Below, piece after piece: positions 24,385 through 31,756 of a DNA stretch of 32,284 nt; positions within the stretch are counted from its first letter, which is position 1; every line of letters starts with the position of its first letter. The DNA is from Comamonadaceae bacterium CD01 (GTDB taxonomy: Bacteria; Pseudomonadota; Gammaproteobacteria; Burkholderiales; Burkholderiaceae_C). The stretch lies in contig PGEI01000032.1 of assembly GCA_002894305.1 (NCBI GenBank), forward strand, positions 1 through 32,284, in the 5' to 3' direction. A program made the position numbers and the translations under genes. The notes beneath the pieces are model-generated. The model saw only the letters and a program-made list of their open reading frames with translations. It did no database searches and was not told the DNA's origin.

Positions 24385-26820
24385 ATGACCACCGCCCCAG
24401 AAACCCTGTCCCGCACCGATGCCTTCGTCGCCAAGATGGCGCATGCGCTGATCAATCTGCGCAAGCCCCTGGGCATCTTCTTCCTGCTGCTGACGCTGTT
24501 GCTAGGGGCGGCGGCGGTCAACACTCGGCTCGACCCGGGGTTCAACAAGCTCATTCCACTCAAGCACAACTACATGAGCGCGTTCCTGGAGCATTCGGGC
24601 AGCTTCTCGGGAGCCAACCGGGTGATGGTGAGCGTGCAGTGGAAGGGCGAGGGCGACATCTACAACCCCGAGTTCCTGGCGGTGCTGCGCAAGGTCAACG
24701 ACGAGGTGTTCTTCATCCCCGGCGTCAACCGCGGCAGCGTGCGCTCGATCTTCTCGCCCAGCGTGCGCTACATCGAGGTGACCGAGCAGGGCTTTACCGG
24801 CGACGTGGTGATTCCCGCGCGCTTCAACGCCGACGCCGAGAGCATTGCGCAGGTGCGCGCCAACGTGGCCCGCTCGGGGGTGGTGGGGCAGCTGGTGGCC
24901 AACGACCTGAAGTCGGCCATGGTCCAGGCCGACCTGCTGGAGATCAACCCCGAGAACGGCGAGCACCTGGACTACGCCAAGGTGGCCGGCCAGCTCGAAC
25001 GCATCCGCAGCGAGTTCGCCGGCAAGGACATCGACCTGCAGATCGTCGGTTTCTCCAAGGTGATGGGCGACGTGATGGACGGCCTGACCACGGTGGCGCT
25101 GTTCTTTCTGATGGCCTTCGTCATCACCTTTGCGCTGCTGTGGTGGTATTCGCACTCGCTCAAGCTCACCGTGCTGGCCATCGTCGTCGCCATGCTGCCG
25201 GTGATCTGGCTGCTGGGAATTTTGTCGCTGCTGGGGCGCGGCATCGACCCGATGTCGGTGCTCGTGCCCTTTCTGATTTTCTCGATCGGCGTGTCGCACG
25301 CGGTGCAGATGACCAACGCCTGGAAGCAGAACGTCATGGCCGGCGAGAGTGCGCGCCTGGCGGCGGAGAACTCGTTTCGCAAGCTGGCTATCCCCGGCAT
25401 CATGGCTCTGCTGGCCAACGCGCTGGGCTTCATGGTGATCATGGTGATCGACATCCCGATCGTGCACGAGCTGGGCCTGACCGCCTGCCTGGGCGTGGCG
25501 CTGATGATCATGACCAACAAGATGTTCATGCCCATCATCCTGTCGCACCTGCGCCTGGAGTTCTCGGCGAAAAAAGCGCCTGACGGCGTTGCCAAGCACC
25601 ACCCGCTGTGGTGGCGCGTCTCGGCGCTGGCGCTGCCCAAGCCGGCGCTGGCCACGTTTGCCGTCATGCTGGTGCTGCTGGCCGGCGCCACCTATTACTC
25701 GCGCCTCTTGCAGACGGGCGACATCGGCAGCGGCGTGCCCGAGCTGCGCGCCGACTCGCGCTACAACCAGGACAACGACAAGATCATCGCCAACTACTCC
25801 ATCGGCATGGACGTGCTGTCGGTCTATGTTGAGACCAAGGATCTGCAGGAGGCTTGCCTGAACTGGGAGGTGATGAACGCGGTCGAGCGCTTCGACCAGC
25901 ACATGCGCGGCGTGGCCGGCGTGCGCTCGGTCAGCTCGATCGCGGGGCTGACCAAGCTCTATGCGTCAAGCAACAACGAGGCCAACCCGCGCTGGGCCGC
26001 GCTGCAGCGCAGCGAGGGCGGCCTGCGCACCGGCGCGCGCGCGTCCAATCCGGAGAACGGCCTGAACACCGACGGCTGCAAGGTCCTGCACATCGCCATC
26101 TACCTGGCGGATCACGAGGGCAGCACGCTCAAGAACGTGGTCGACGAGGTGCAGCACTTCATCGACGCCAACCCGCTGCCCCATGCGGTGTTCCGCCTGG
26201 GCGGGGGCAACGCCGGCGTGGCCGCGGCCACCAACGAGGCGGTGGAGAAGGCCGAGGTGCAGATGCTGCTGTCCATCTTTGCCTCCATCTCGCTCTTGTG
26301 CTGGCTCACCTTCCGCAGCTGGCGCGCCGTGCTGTGCGTGATCGTGCCGCTGGTGCTGGTGACCATCATGTGCAACGCGCTGATGGCGCTGCTGGGCATT
26401 GGCCTGAAGGTTGCCACGCTGCCGGTGATCGCCCTGGGCGTGGGCGTGGGCGTGGACTACGGCATCTACATCTTCGAGTCGATGCAGCACGAGATCCACA
26501 ACCGCGGCCTGAGTCTGCGCGAGGCCTTCTACGAGGCCATGCGCCAGCGCGGCACGGCCGCCGTGTTCACCGCCGTGACCATGGCCGTGGGCATTGGCAC
26601 CTGGGTGTTCTCGGCGCTCAAGTTCCAGGCCGACATGGGCGTGCTGCTGGCCTTCATGTTCCTGGTCAACGTGCTGGGCGCCATCTTCCTGCTGCCGGCG
26701 CTGGCCTGCTGGCTGGGCGTGGAAGACGAGCAGCAGCGCCACTACCGCGGCGGTGCGCACGGCGACGCGACGGGCGGCACGCGCACGGGCGATCACCCGG
26801 GGGCGCATAGCCCGACGTAA
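24385..26820 (+). CDS. RND/MMPL-family inner-membrane transporter
   Basis: The 811-residue protein has the duplicated RND plan. One membrane helix near residues 28-46 is followed by a large periplasmic domain to about residue 225 and a bundle of five helices (about 230-390). A second copy begins with a helix near 418-436, followed by a periplasmic loop to about 620 and a final bundle (about 630-785). VPFLIFSIGVSHAVQMTNAW and VIALGVGVGVDYGIYIFESM are the GxxxD-type repeats of the family. It resembles the MMPL-like permeases found beside DUF1302/DUF1329 genes, which probably move hydrophobic compounds using the proton gradient. It is divergent from the envelope pair and ends in a strong terminator, so it is probably transcribed alone. 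Direction of transport is unknown. The Shine-Dalgarno sequence is weak. Confidence 0.88.
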   Translation: MTTAPETLSRTDAFVAKMAHALINLRKPLGIFFLLLTLLLGAAAVNTRLDPGFNKLIPLKHNYMSAFLEHSGSFSGANRVMVSVQWKGEGDIYNPEFLAVLRKVNDEVFFIPGVNRGSVRSIFSPSVRYIEVTEQGFTGDVVIPARFNADAESIAQVRANVARSGVVGQLVANDLKSAMVQADLLEINPENGEHLDYAKVAGQLERIRSEFAGKDIDLQIVGFSKVMGDVMDGLTTVALFFLMAFVITFALLWWYSHSLKLTVLAIVVAMLPVIWLLGILSLLGRGIDPMSVLVPFLIFSIGVSHAVQMTNAWKQNVMAGESARLAAENSFRKLAIPGIMALLANALGFMVIMVIDIPIVHELGLTACLGVALMIMTNKMFMPIILSHLRLEFSAKKAPDGVAKHHPLWWRVSALALPKPALATFAVMLVLLAGATYYSRLLQTGDIGSGVPELRADSRYNQDNDKIIANYSIGMDVLSVYVETKDLQEACLNWEVMNAVERFDQHMRGVAGVRSVSSIAGLTKLYASSNNEANPRWAALQRSEGGLRTGARASNPENGLNTDGCKVLHIAIYLADHEGSTLKNVVDEVQHFIDANPLPHAVFRLGGGNAGVAAATNEAVEKAEVQMLLSIFASISLLCWLTFRSWRAVLCVIVPLVLVTIMCNALMALLGIGLKVATLPVIALGVGVGVDYGIYIFESMQHEIHNRGLSLREAFYEAMRQRGTAAVFTAVTMAVGIGTWVFSALKFQADMGVLLAFMFLVNVLGAIFLLPALACWLGVEDEQQRHYRGGAHGDATGGTRTGDHPGAHSPT

Positions 26821-26854
26821 CAGCCAAGACAGCGGCGTGATTGCTGCTTGATTG

Positions 26855-26880
26855 CGGGACGCCCTGGGCGTCCCGTTTTT
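26855..26880 (+). terminator. Rho-independent terminator after the RND permease gene
   Basis: CGGGACGCC and GGCGTCCCG form a 9-bp perfect stem with a three-base loop (26855-26875), followed by five T residues. It lies 35 bp after the permease stop codon and before the NTF2 gene, which would therefore need a separate promoter; none is obvious in the 20 bp left before its ATG. Confidence 0.92.
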
Positions 26881-26900
26881 GTTGAACTCAGGAAGACTGC

Positions 26901-27365
26901 ATGGACATGCACGCCATCACGGCCCACGTCGCCATCCCCCAGCTGCTGTACCGCTATGGCGAGGCCATCGACCAGGGGCGGCTCACGCAGGCGGCGGCGC
27001 TGTTCGAGCATGCGCGCATCCTGACCGGCGCGCCCCAGCCCCTGGACGCGCAGCAGCTGCTGGCGCTGTGGCGCAAGCTGCTCATCCTCTACCCCTGCGG
27101 CACGCCGCGTACGCGCCACCTGATCACCAACCCCATCGTCGAAGTGGCGCCGGACGGCCGCACGGCGAGCGCGCGCTCGTGCTACACGGTGCTGCAGGCA
27201 GTCGACGGCTTTGCGCTGCAGGTCATCGCCAGCGGTCGCTACCTCGACCGCTTTGAATGCGTGGACGGCGCCTGACGCTTTGCCGAGCGCGACTACCGGC
27301 AGATGGATTTCGTCGGCGACATGAGTCGCCACGTGCAGTGGCCACAGCGCGGCGAAGCTTCATAG
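26901..27365 (+). pseudogene. NTF2/SnoaL-like protein interrupted by an in-frame TGA
   Basis: An ATG with a well-placed AGGAAG starts a SnoaL-like protein of 124 residues that stops at TGA (27273-27275). The same frame then continues for another 29 codons to a TAG (27363-27365). The continuation reads RFAERDYRQMDFVGDMSRHV, which is the typical C-terminal strand of this family, where the residue before RFAERDY is normally Trp. So TGG appears changed to TGA. The upstream part keeps Tyr19, Asp24 and His73, the three positions used by the bile-acid dehydratase BaiE. Losing the last strand would probably destabilise the fold. It may be a recent pseudogene, a sequencing error or a leaky stop. It is the only plus-strand gene of the right-hand module. 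Confidence 0.8.
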
Positions 27366-27393
27366 CGCGCCTGGGCAGAAGCGGGGGGTGTTG

Positions 27394-27458
27394 TGGGAGT
27401 GGCGCCTTTGTGGGAGCGGCGCCCTCGCCGCGATGAGTGCCGGCGAGACGCCGGCACT
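27394..27458. repeat. REP-like hairpin pair
   Basis: Between the interrupted NTF2 gene and the Old Yellow Enzyme gene, GTGGGAGCGGCG-type sequence forms one hairpin (GCGGCG/CGCCGC, 27416-27431). A second hairpin follows (AGTGCCGGCG/CGCCGGCACT, 10 bp perfect, 27436-27458). A partial direct copy of the GTGGGAG unit precedes it at 27393. The TGTGGGAGCGGC start resembles REP sequences of gamma- and betaproteobacteria. Confidence 0.6.
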
Positions 27459-27470
27459 CCGGCACCATGC

Positions 27471-27498
27471 AAAACGCCCCGGGGTTGCCAGGGCGTTA
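27471..27498 (-). terminator. Terminator after the Old Yellow Enzyme gene
   Basis: On the minus strand AACGCCC...GGGGCGTT forms a stem (27473-27497) ending in four T residues. It lies about 20 bp after the stop codon of the Old Yellow Enzyme gene and closes the SDR-SDR-NTF2-OYE operon. Confidence 0.75.
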
Positions 27499-27518
27499 TG
27501 TGAGAGCAAGTGGCTATT

Positions 27519-28595
27519 TCAAGCCGTCGCGGTGGCCGCCAGCGGGTAGTCGGTGTAGCCGGCTGCGCCCGCGGTGTACAGCGTGCGCCGGTCGAAACGC
27601 GCCAGCGGCAGGCCTGCGCGCAGGCGCTGCACCAGGTCGGGGTTGGCGATGAAGTGGCGCGCAAACGAGATGGCCTCGCCCTCGCCGGCCTGCAGCGCTG
27701 CCTCGGCGCTGGCGCCGTCAAAGCCGTCGTTGAGGATCAGCGGGCCGCCGAAGTTGGCGCGCGCCAGCGCGAAGGCGTCGATGTCGTCGACCGAGGCGCG
27801 CATCACGTGCAGATAGGCAAGGCCCAGCGGGCGCGCCTGGCGCATCAGCTCGGCGTGGGTGGCGGCCGAGTCTTCGTCGGCCGTGTCGTTGTAGGTGTTG
27901 CCCGGGTTCAGGCGCAGGCCCACGCGGCCGGCGCCGATGGCGTCGGCCATGGCGGCCAGGCACTCGAAGGCAAAGCGCGCGCGCGCGGTGGCGTTGCCGC
28001 CGTAGGCGTCCTGGCGCGCGTTGGTGTGCGAGCTCAAAAATTGCATGCTCAGGTAGCCGCTGGTGCCGTGCAGCTCCACGCCGTCAAAGCCCGCGTCACG
28101 CGCACGCAGCGCGGCCGCTCGGTGCTCGGCAATCGCCTCTTTCACCTGCTCGGTGGTGAGTGCCTGCGGGTGGTCGAAGGGCTGCATGCCGGCCGCGTCG
28201 GTCCAGATCTCGCCGCGCGCCTGCAGCGCCGACGGCGCCACCGTGGGTACGCCGGCCGGCTTGATGTGCGCGCTGCCAACGCGCCCGCCGTGCATGATTT
28301 GCAGCACGATGCGCCCGCCGCGCTGGTGCACCGCGTCGGTGACGCGGCGCCAGCCGGCGACGTGGGCCGGAGTCTCGATGCCGGGCTGGCGGCAGTAGGC
28401 CTGGCCGGCCACCTCGGGCCAGGTGCCCTCGGCGACGATCAGGCCGGCGTCGGCGCGCGCGCCGTAGTGCTCGGCCATCAGCGCGTTGGGCGTGCCGTCG
28501 GCCTCGGCGCGGTTGCGCGTCATCGGCGCCATCACGATGCGGTTGGCCAGTTGCAGGTCGCCGAGCTGGGTGGGGGTGAACAAAAGCGGTGTCAT
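27519..28595 (-). CDS. Old Yellow Enzyme family ene-reductase
   Basis: The 358-residue protein is a single-domain FMN TIM barrel: LANRIVMAPMTRNRA at the start, GLIVAEGTWPE, VLQIMHGGRVG, then ELHGTSGYLSMQFLSSHTNA with RQDAYGG, and SFARHFIANPDLVQRL for phosphate binding near the C-terminus. It should reduce a C=C bond next to a carbonyl with NAD(P)H. The substrate-binding pair of most family members is His-x-x-Asn or His-x-x-His, whereas this protein has His-Gly-Thr-Ser, so the second position is Ser. The gene follows an NTF2 gene by 33 bp and ends an operon. Reduction of a steroid enone is a reasonable role in this setting. There is no clear Shine-Dalgarno sequence. Confidence 0.88.
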   Translation of the reverse strand: MTPLLFTPTQLGDLQLANRIVMAPMTRNRAEADGTPNALMAEHYGARADAGLIVAEGTWPEVAGQAYCRQPGIETPAHVAGWRRVTDAVHQRGGRIVLQIMHGGRVGSAHIKPAGVPTVAPSALQARGEIWTDAAGMQPFDHPQALTTEQVKEAIAEHRAAALRARDAGFDGVELHGTSGYLSMQFLSSHTNARQDAYGGNATARARFAFECLAAMADAIGAGRVGLRLNPGNTYNDTADEDSAATHAELMRQARPLGLAYLHVMRASVDDIDAFALARANFGGPLILNDGFDGASAEAALQAGEGEAISFARHFIANPDLVQRLRAGLPLARFDRRTLYTAGAAGYTDYPLAATATA

Positions 28596-28628
28596 GGGCG
28601 GGCGAAACAGTTCAAGGGCTGCGCAGCG

Positions 28629-29270
28629 TCAGCGCACGCGGATGCGCGGCGCCGGCGTGCCGCGGCGGATGGTTTTGAGGAATTGCTCCAGCGGGGCGGG
28701 GGCGGCCACTTCGGGCAGGCTGTCCTTGTCCGGGCGCTGGGCCCAGAACTCGCGCCACGAGGGAAACAGGTCGTGGAACGTGCCCCAGTAGGGCTCGCGG
28801 CCGGGCCAGCGCATCTTCATGTCGCCAATCGGCGGCTTGTTCAGGTCGGTGGCGTACCAGTAGCAGGGCAGGCGGCGGCGGAAGTACCACTGGCCGTCGA
28901 TGCGCTCGTAGTCGTCCCAGTACAGCATCTGCATGATGACCCACTCGGGGCCGCATTCATGCTCGTTCTTGGAATAGACCACGCCGGTGGCGTGATCGGC
29001 ATCGACGAACTCGATGATGTGCTGGCCCAGGTGGTGCGAGGTGCCGGTGAACTGGTCGCGCAGCGTGCTGTCCTGCCAGGCCTTGAAGTGCGCGCGGCCG
29101 ACCTTCTCCTTGCCGACGCGGATGTCGGGCGCGAACAGGTTGACGTGGGCGTCCATGTCGCGCATGTCCAGCGACAGCGAGTATTTGCCGGCCAGCTGGC
29201 GGATGGCGTCGAGCGACTCCAGGCGGTCGATGCGCTCTTCCAGCGTGGCGGGCCAGGTGTTTGTGGTCAT
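28629..29270 (-). CDS. NTF2/SnoaL-like protein with BaiE-like catalytic pattern
   Basis: The 213-residue protein has the SnoaL-like alpha+beta barrel pattern: LEERIDRLESLDAIRQLAGK at residues 10-29, then Tyr30 and Asp35 (KYSLSLD), a His pair at 79-80 (TSHHLGQH) and YERIDGQWYFRRR near 135. Tyr, Asp five residues later and a His about 45-50 residues on are the catalytic triad of the bile-acid 7alpha-dehydratase BaiE and of steroid hydratase relatives. The C-terminal extension (RWPGREPYWGTFHDLFPSWR) is longer than in BaiE. It is in an operon with two SDR genes and an ene-reductase. Dehydration of a hydroxysteroid is plausible but unproven; other NTF2 proteins are isomerases or have no catalytic role. 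Confidence 0.82.
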   Translation of the reverse strand: MTTNTWPATLEERIDRLESLDAIRQLAGKYSLSLDMRDMDAHVNLFAPDIRVGKEKVGRAHFKAWQDSTLRDQFTGTSHHLGQHIIEFVDADHATGVVYSKNEHECGPEWVIMQMLYWDDYERIDGQWYFRRRLPCYWYATDLNKPPIGDMKMRWPGREPYWGTFHDLFPSWREFWAQRPDKDSLPEVAAPAPLEQFLKTIRRGTPAPRIRVR

Positions 29271-29284
29271 GGCTGATCCGGGTC

Positions 29285-30052
29285 TTACAAGGCGGTGACG
29301 AGCACGGCGGAGCGCCCGCCGTCGACGGGAAGCGACGCGCCGGTGATGTAGCCGGCCTCGTCGCTGGCCAGGAAGACGATGGCGTGCGCCAGGTCGTCAG
29401 GCTGGCCCACGCGGCCCATCGGGATGAGTTTTTCGGTGGCCTTGCGGCTCTCGTCGGTGGCCAGCATGCCGGCGGTGGCGGGCGTCTCGACCACGGCCGG
29501 GATCACCACGTTGACGCGCACGCCGTGCGGCGCGCCCTCGGCCGCGGCCGCGCGCGAGAAGTTGTCCACCGCCGCCTTGGCCGCGCTGTAGCCCGCCATC
29601 CAGGGCGTGCCCAGTTGTCCGCAGATCGACGAGACATTGACGATGGAGCCGCCCTTGTCCTTCATCAGCTTGAGCGCGGTGCGCGTGCCCCAGAAGCTGC
29701 CGTCGACCGTGGTCTTGAAGTTGGCGTGCCAATCCTCGGTGCTCATCGCCTCGATGGCGCCCCAGGTGTAGGCCATGGCGTTGTTGACCAGGACGTCGAG
29801 CCGGCCGTGGCGCTGTGCGGCGGCCTCGATGGCGCCGACGTACTGCGCCTCGACGCCCACGTCGGCCACGACGGCCTCGGCCTTGCCGCCCGCGGCGCGG
29901 ATCTGCGCCACGACCGCGTCCAGCGGCTCCTGGCGGCGCCCGCAGATGACGACGGTGGCGCCTTCGAGCGCCATGCGCTGCGCGGTGGCCGCGCCAATGC
30001 CGCTGCTGGCGCCCGAGATGAAGGCGACCTTGCCTTGCAGTCGATTACCCAT
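29285..30052 (-). CDS. SDR family oxidoreductase
   Basis: A 255-residue classical SDR: GASSGIGAATAQRMA for NAD(P), NNAMAYTWGAIE, the catalytic Ser and Tyr in VNVSSICGQLGTPWMAGYSAAKAAV, and a C-terminal GYITGASLPVDGGRS. The ATG at 30052 follows AAAGGAG. The gene is 17 bp after the next SDR gene and 14 bp before the NTF2 gene. It probably oxidises or reduces a hydroxyl or keto group of a steroid (hydroxysteroid dehydrogenase), as such SDRs cluster with steroid genes; position and stereochemistry are not visible. Another possibility is a 3-hydroxyacyl-CoA dehydrogenase. Confidence 0.87.
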   Translation of the reverse strand: MGNRLQGKVAFISGASSGIGAATAQRMALEGATVVICGRRQEPLDAVVAQIRAAGGKAEAVVADVGVEAQYVGAIEAAAQRHGRLDVLVNNAMAYTWGAIEAMSTEDWHANFKTTVDGSFWGTRTALKLMKDKGGSIVNVSSICGQLGTPWMAGYSAAKAAVDNFSRAAAAEGAPHGVRVNVVIPAVVETPATAGMLATDESRKATEKLIPMGRVGQPDDLAHAIVFLASDEAGYITGASLPVDGGRSAVLVTAL

Positions 30053-30069
30053 GTTTTTCTCCTTTGTGC

Positions 30070-30801
30070 TCACAAGAAGGCGCTGCCGCCGTTGACGGCC
30101 ACGCTCTGGCCGGTGACGAAGCCGCTGTCGTCGCTGGCCAGGAACACCGCCACCTTGGCGATGTCCTCGGGCTCGGCCATGCGGCCCATGGGCACGCCGG
30201 CAATGATGGCGTCGGCCCATTCCTGGGGGATGCCCTGCATCATCGGCGTGTTGGTCGGGCCGGGCACCAGGGTGTTGACGCGGATGCCGCTCTTGGCCAG
30301 CTCCTTGGCCATCACGCGCGTCAGGCCCTGGATGGCGGCCTTGGAGGTGACGTAGTGCGCCGGGCCGTCGCCGCTCACCGCCGAGGTGCTGCCGACGTTG
30401 ACCACCGCGCCGCCGCCGTTCTTGAGCATGGCGCGCACCGCCGCGCGGGCGCAGTAGAAGGCGCCGTTGAGGTTGACGCCGATCACGCGGGCCCAGGCCT
30501 CGTCACTCATCTCGGTAAAGCTGTCCATGCCGCCGGTGCCGGCGTTGTTGACCAGCACGTCCACGCGGCCGAGCTTTGCGACCACCTCGTCGACCATGGT
30601 GTTGACCGCGGCCGAATCGGCCACGTTGAGCGCCAGCGCCAGGTGCTTGCCCGCCAGGCCGGCCAGCGTCTGCTGCGCGGCCTCCAGGTTCAGGTCCAGC
30701 GCCACGACGGTGGCGCCCTCGGCGGCGAAACGCTGCGCGATCGCGCGGCCCATGCCCTGGCCGGCACCGGTCACCAGCGCCACTTTGTCCTTGAGTTTCA
30801 T
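30070..30801 (-). CDS. SDR family oxidoreductase (FabG-like)
   Basis: A 243-residue classical SDR: MKLKDKVALVTGAGQGMGRA at the start, NNAGTGGMDSF, catalytic VNVGSTSAVSGDGPAHYVTS followed by KAAIQ, and SGFVTGQSVAVNGGSAFL at the end. The start at 30801 has GGAG in front; a longer frame is possible but lacks support. It is the first gene of the SDR-SDR-NTF2-OYE operon, with a strong copy of the shared operator about 72 bp upstream. Likely a hydroxysteroid or 3-hydroxyacyl-CoA dehydrogenase. Confidence 0.86.
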   Translation of the reverse strand: MKLKDKVALVTGAGQGMGRAIAQRFAAEGATVVALDLNLEAAQQTLAGLAGKHLALALNVADSAAVNTMVDEVVAKLGRVDVLVNNAGTGGMDSFTEMSDEAWARVIGVNLNGAFYCARAAVRAMLKNGGGAVVNVGSTSAVSGDGPAHYVTSKAAIQGLTRVMAKELAKSGIRVNTLVPGPTNTPMMQGIPQEWADAIIAGVPMGRMAEPEDIAKVAVFLASDDSGFVTGQSVAVNGGSAFL

Positions 30802-30871
30802 TGTTTGCTCCGATGTTGATCCTGGGGCTTGTGCCCGAGTCGGCTCAAGCGTAAGGACGGCAGGCCGGCGT

Positions 30872-30891
30872 GCCATCGTCCGATGGGACTA
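30872..30891 (-). promoter_or_regulatory. Candidate operator of the SDR-SDR-NTF2-OYE operon
   Basis: Read toward the SDR gene the site is TAGTC-CCATCG-GACGATGGC, a strong copy of the shared element. It also contains the small palindrome CCATCG-TC-CGATGG. It directly adjoins the stop codon of the upstream SDR gene (30892-30894), so it lies in the only gap between the two SDR genes. Confidence 0.5.
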
Positions 30892-31695
30892 CTAGGAGCC
30901 CCGGGCCTGCGGCAGCCAGGGAATGCCGTTGATGTGGCTGCCGCCGTCGACGAACAAGGTGTTGCCGGTGAGGTAGCGGCAGTCGTCGCTGGCGAGAAAC
31001 AGCGCCACGCTGCCGATGTCGTCCTCCGGGTCGCCCATGCGGCCCATGGGGTTGAACTTGAGCAGCTCGGCGGCGTTGGCCGGATTGGCGGCGGCGAATT
31101 TTTGGTATGCCTCGGTGGCTGCGCCCGGGCAGATGGCGTTGCAGCAAATGCCGTCGGCCGCCCATTCGCGCGCGGCGGTGCGGGTGAGCGTGCGCAGCGC
31201 CTCCTTGGCCATGTTGTAGTCGCCGGTATAGGGGTGGGCGTTGACGCCGTTGAGCGAGCACATGTTGATGATGCGGCCCCAGCCGCGCTCGCGCATGCCC
31301 GGCTGCACCGCCTGCATGGCCCACAGCGCGGCCTTGGGCGCCATGGCCATGGCCCAGTCCACGTCGGCGTCTGCAAGCTGCTGCACCGCGCTGTAGCCGC
31401 GCTGGCCGGGGCGGCGGCCCCAGGCGTTGTTGACCAGAATGTCCACCCGCCCGAAATGCGCCATGGCCTGCTGCACCGTGGCCAGCACCTGGGCATGCTC
31501 GGTGACGTCGCAGGCGCCGGCCTGCGCGGCAATGCCGTGTTCGCTGCGCAGCTGCTGCGCCGTGCGTTCGGCGGCCGCGCCGTCAATGTCGCACAGCCAC
31601 AGGCTGGCGCCCTCGCGCGCGAAGCGGCGGGCCACCCCGGCGCCAATGCCGGCCGCGGCGCCGGTGATCAGGGCCACCTTGTCTTTGAGTCGCAT
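30892..31695 (-). CDS. SDR family oxidoreductase
   Basis: A 267-residue SDR: MRLKDKVALITGAAAGIGAG for NAD(P), then NNAWGRRPGQRG where most relatives have NNAG. The catalytic serine is in NMCSLNGVNAHP and the Tyr-Lys pair in DYNMAKEALRTL. It ends YLTGNTLFVDGGSHINGIPW, a tail seen in hydroxysteroid-type SDRs. AAGGA precedes the ATG at 31695. It lies 61 bp downstream of the BaiE-like NTF2 gene and is separated from the next SDR gene by a candidate operator, so it probably belongs to a transcript that starts beyond 32215. The substrate is unknown. Confidence 0.86.
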   Translation of the reverse strand: MRLKDKVALITGAAAGIGAGVARRFAREGASLWLCDIDGAAAERTAQQLRSEHGIAAQAGACDVTEHAQVLATVQQAMAHFGRVDILVNNAWGRRPGQRGYSAVQQLADADVDWAMAMAPKAALWAMQAVQPGMRERGWGRIINMCSLNGVNAHPYTGDYNMAKEALRTLTRTAAREWAADGICCNAICPGAATEAYQKFAAANPANAAELLKFNPMGRMGDPEDDIGSVALFLASDDCRYLTGNTLFVDGGSHINGIPWLPQARGS

Positions 31696-31756
31696 GGGTT
31701 TCCTTGTGCGTGGTTGCAGCGCGGGCGCCGATGCGCCGATGCGCCGGCGGGTCGGG

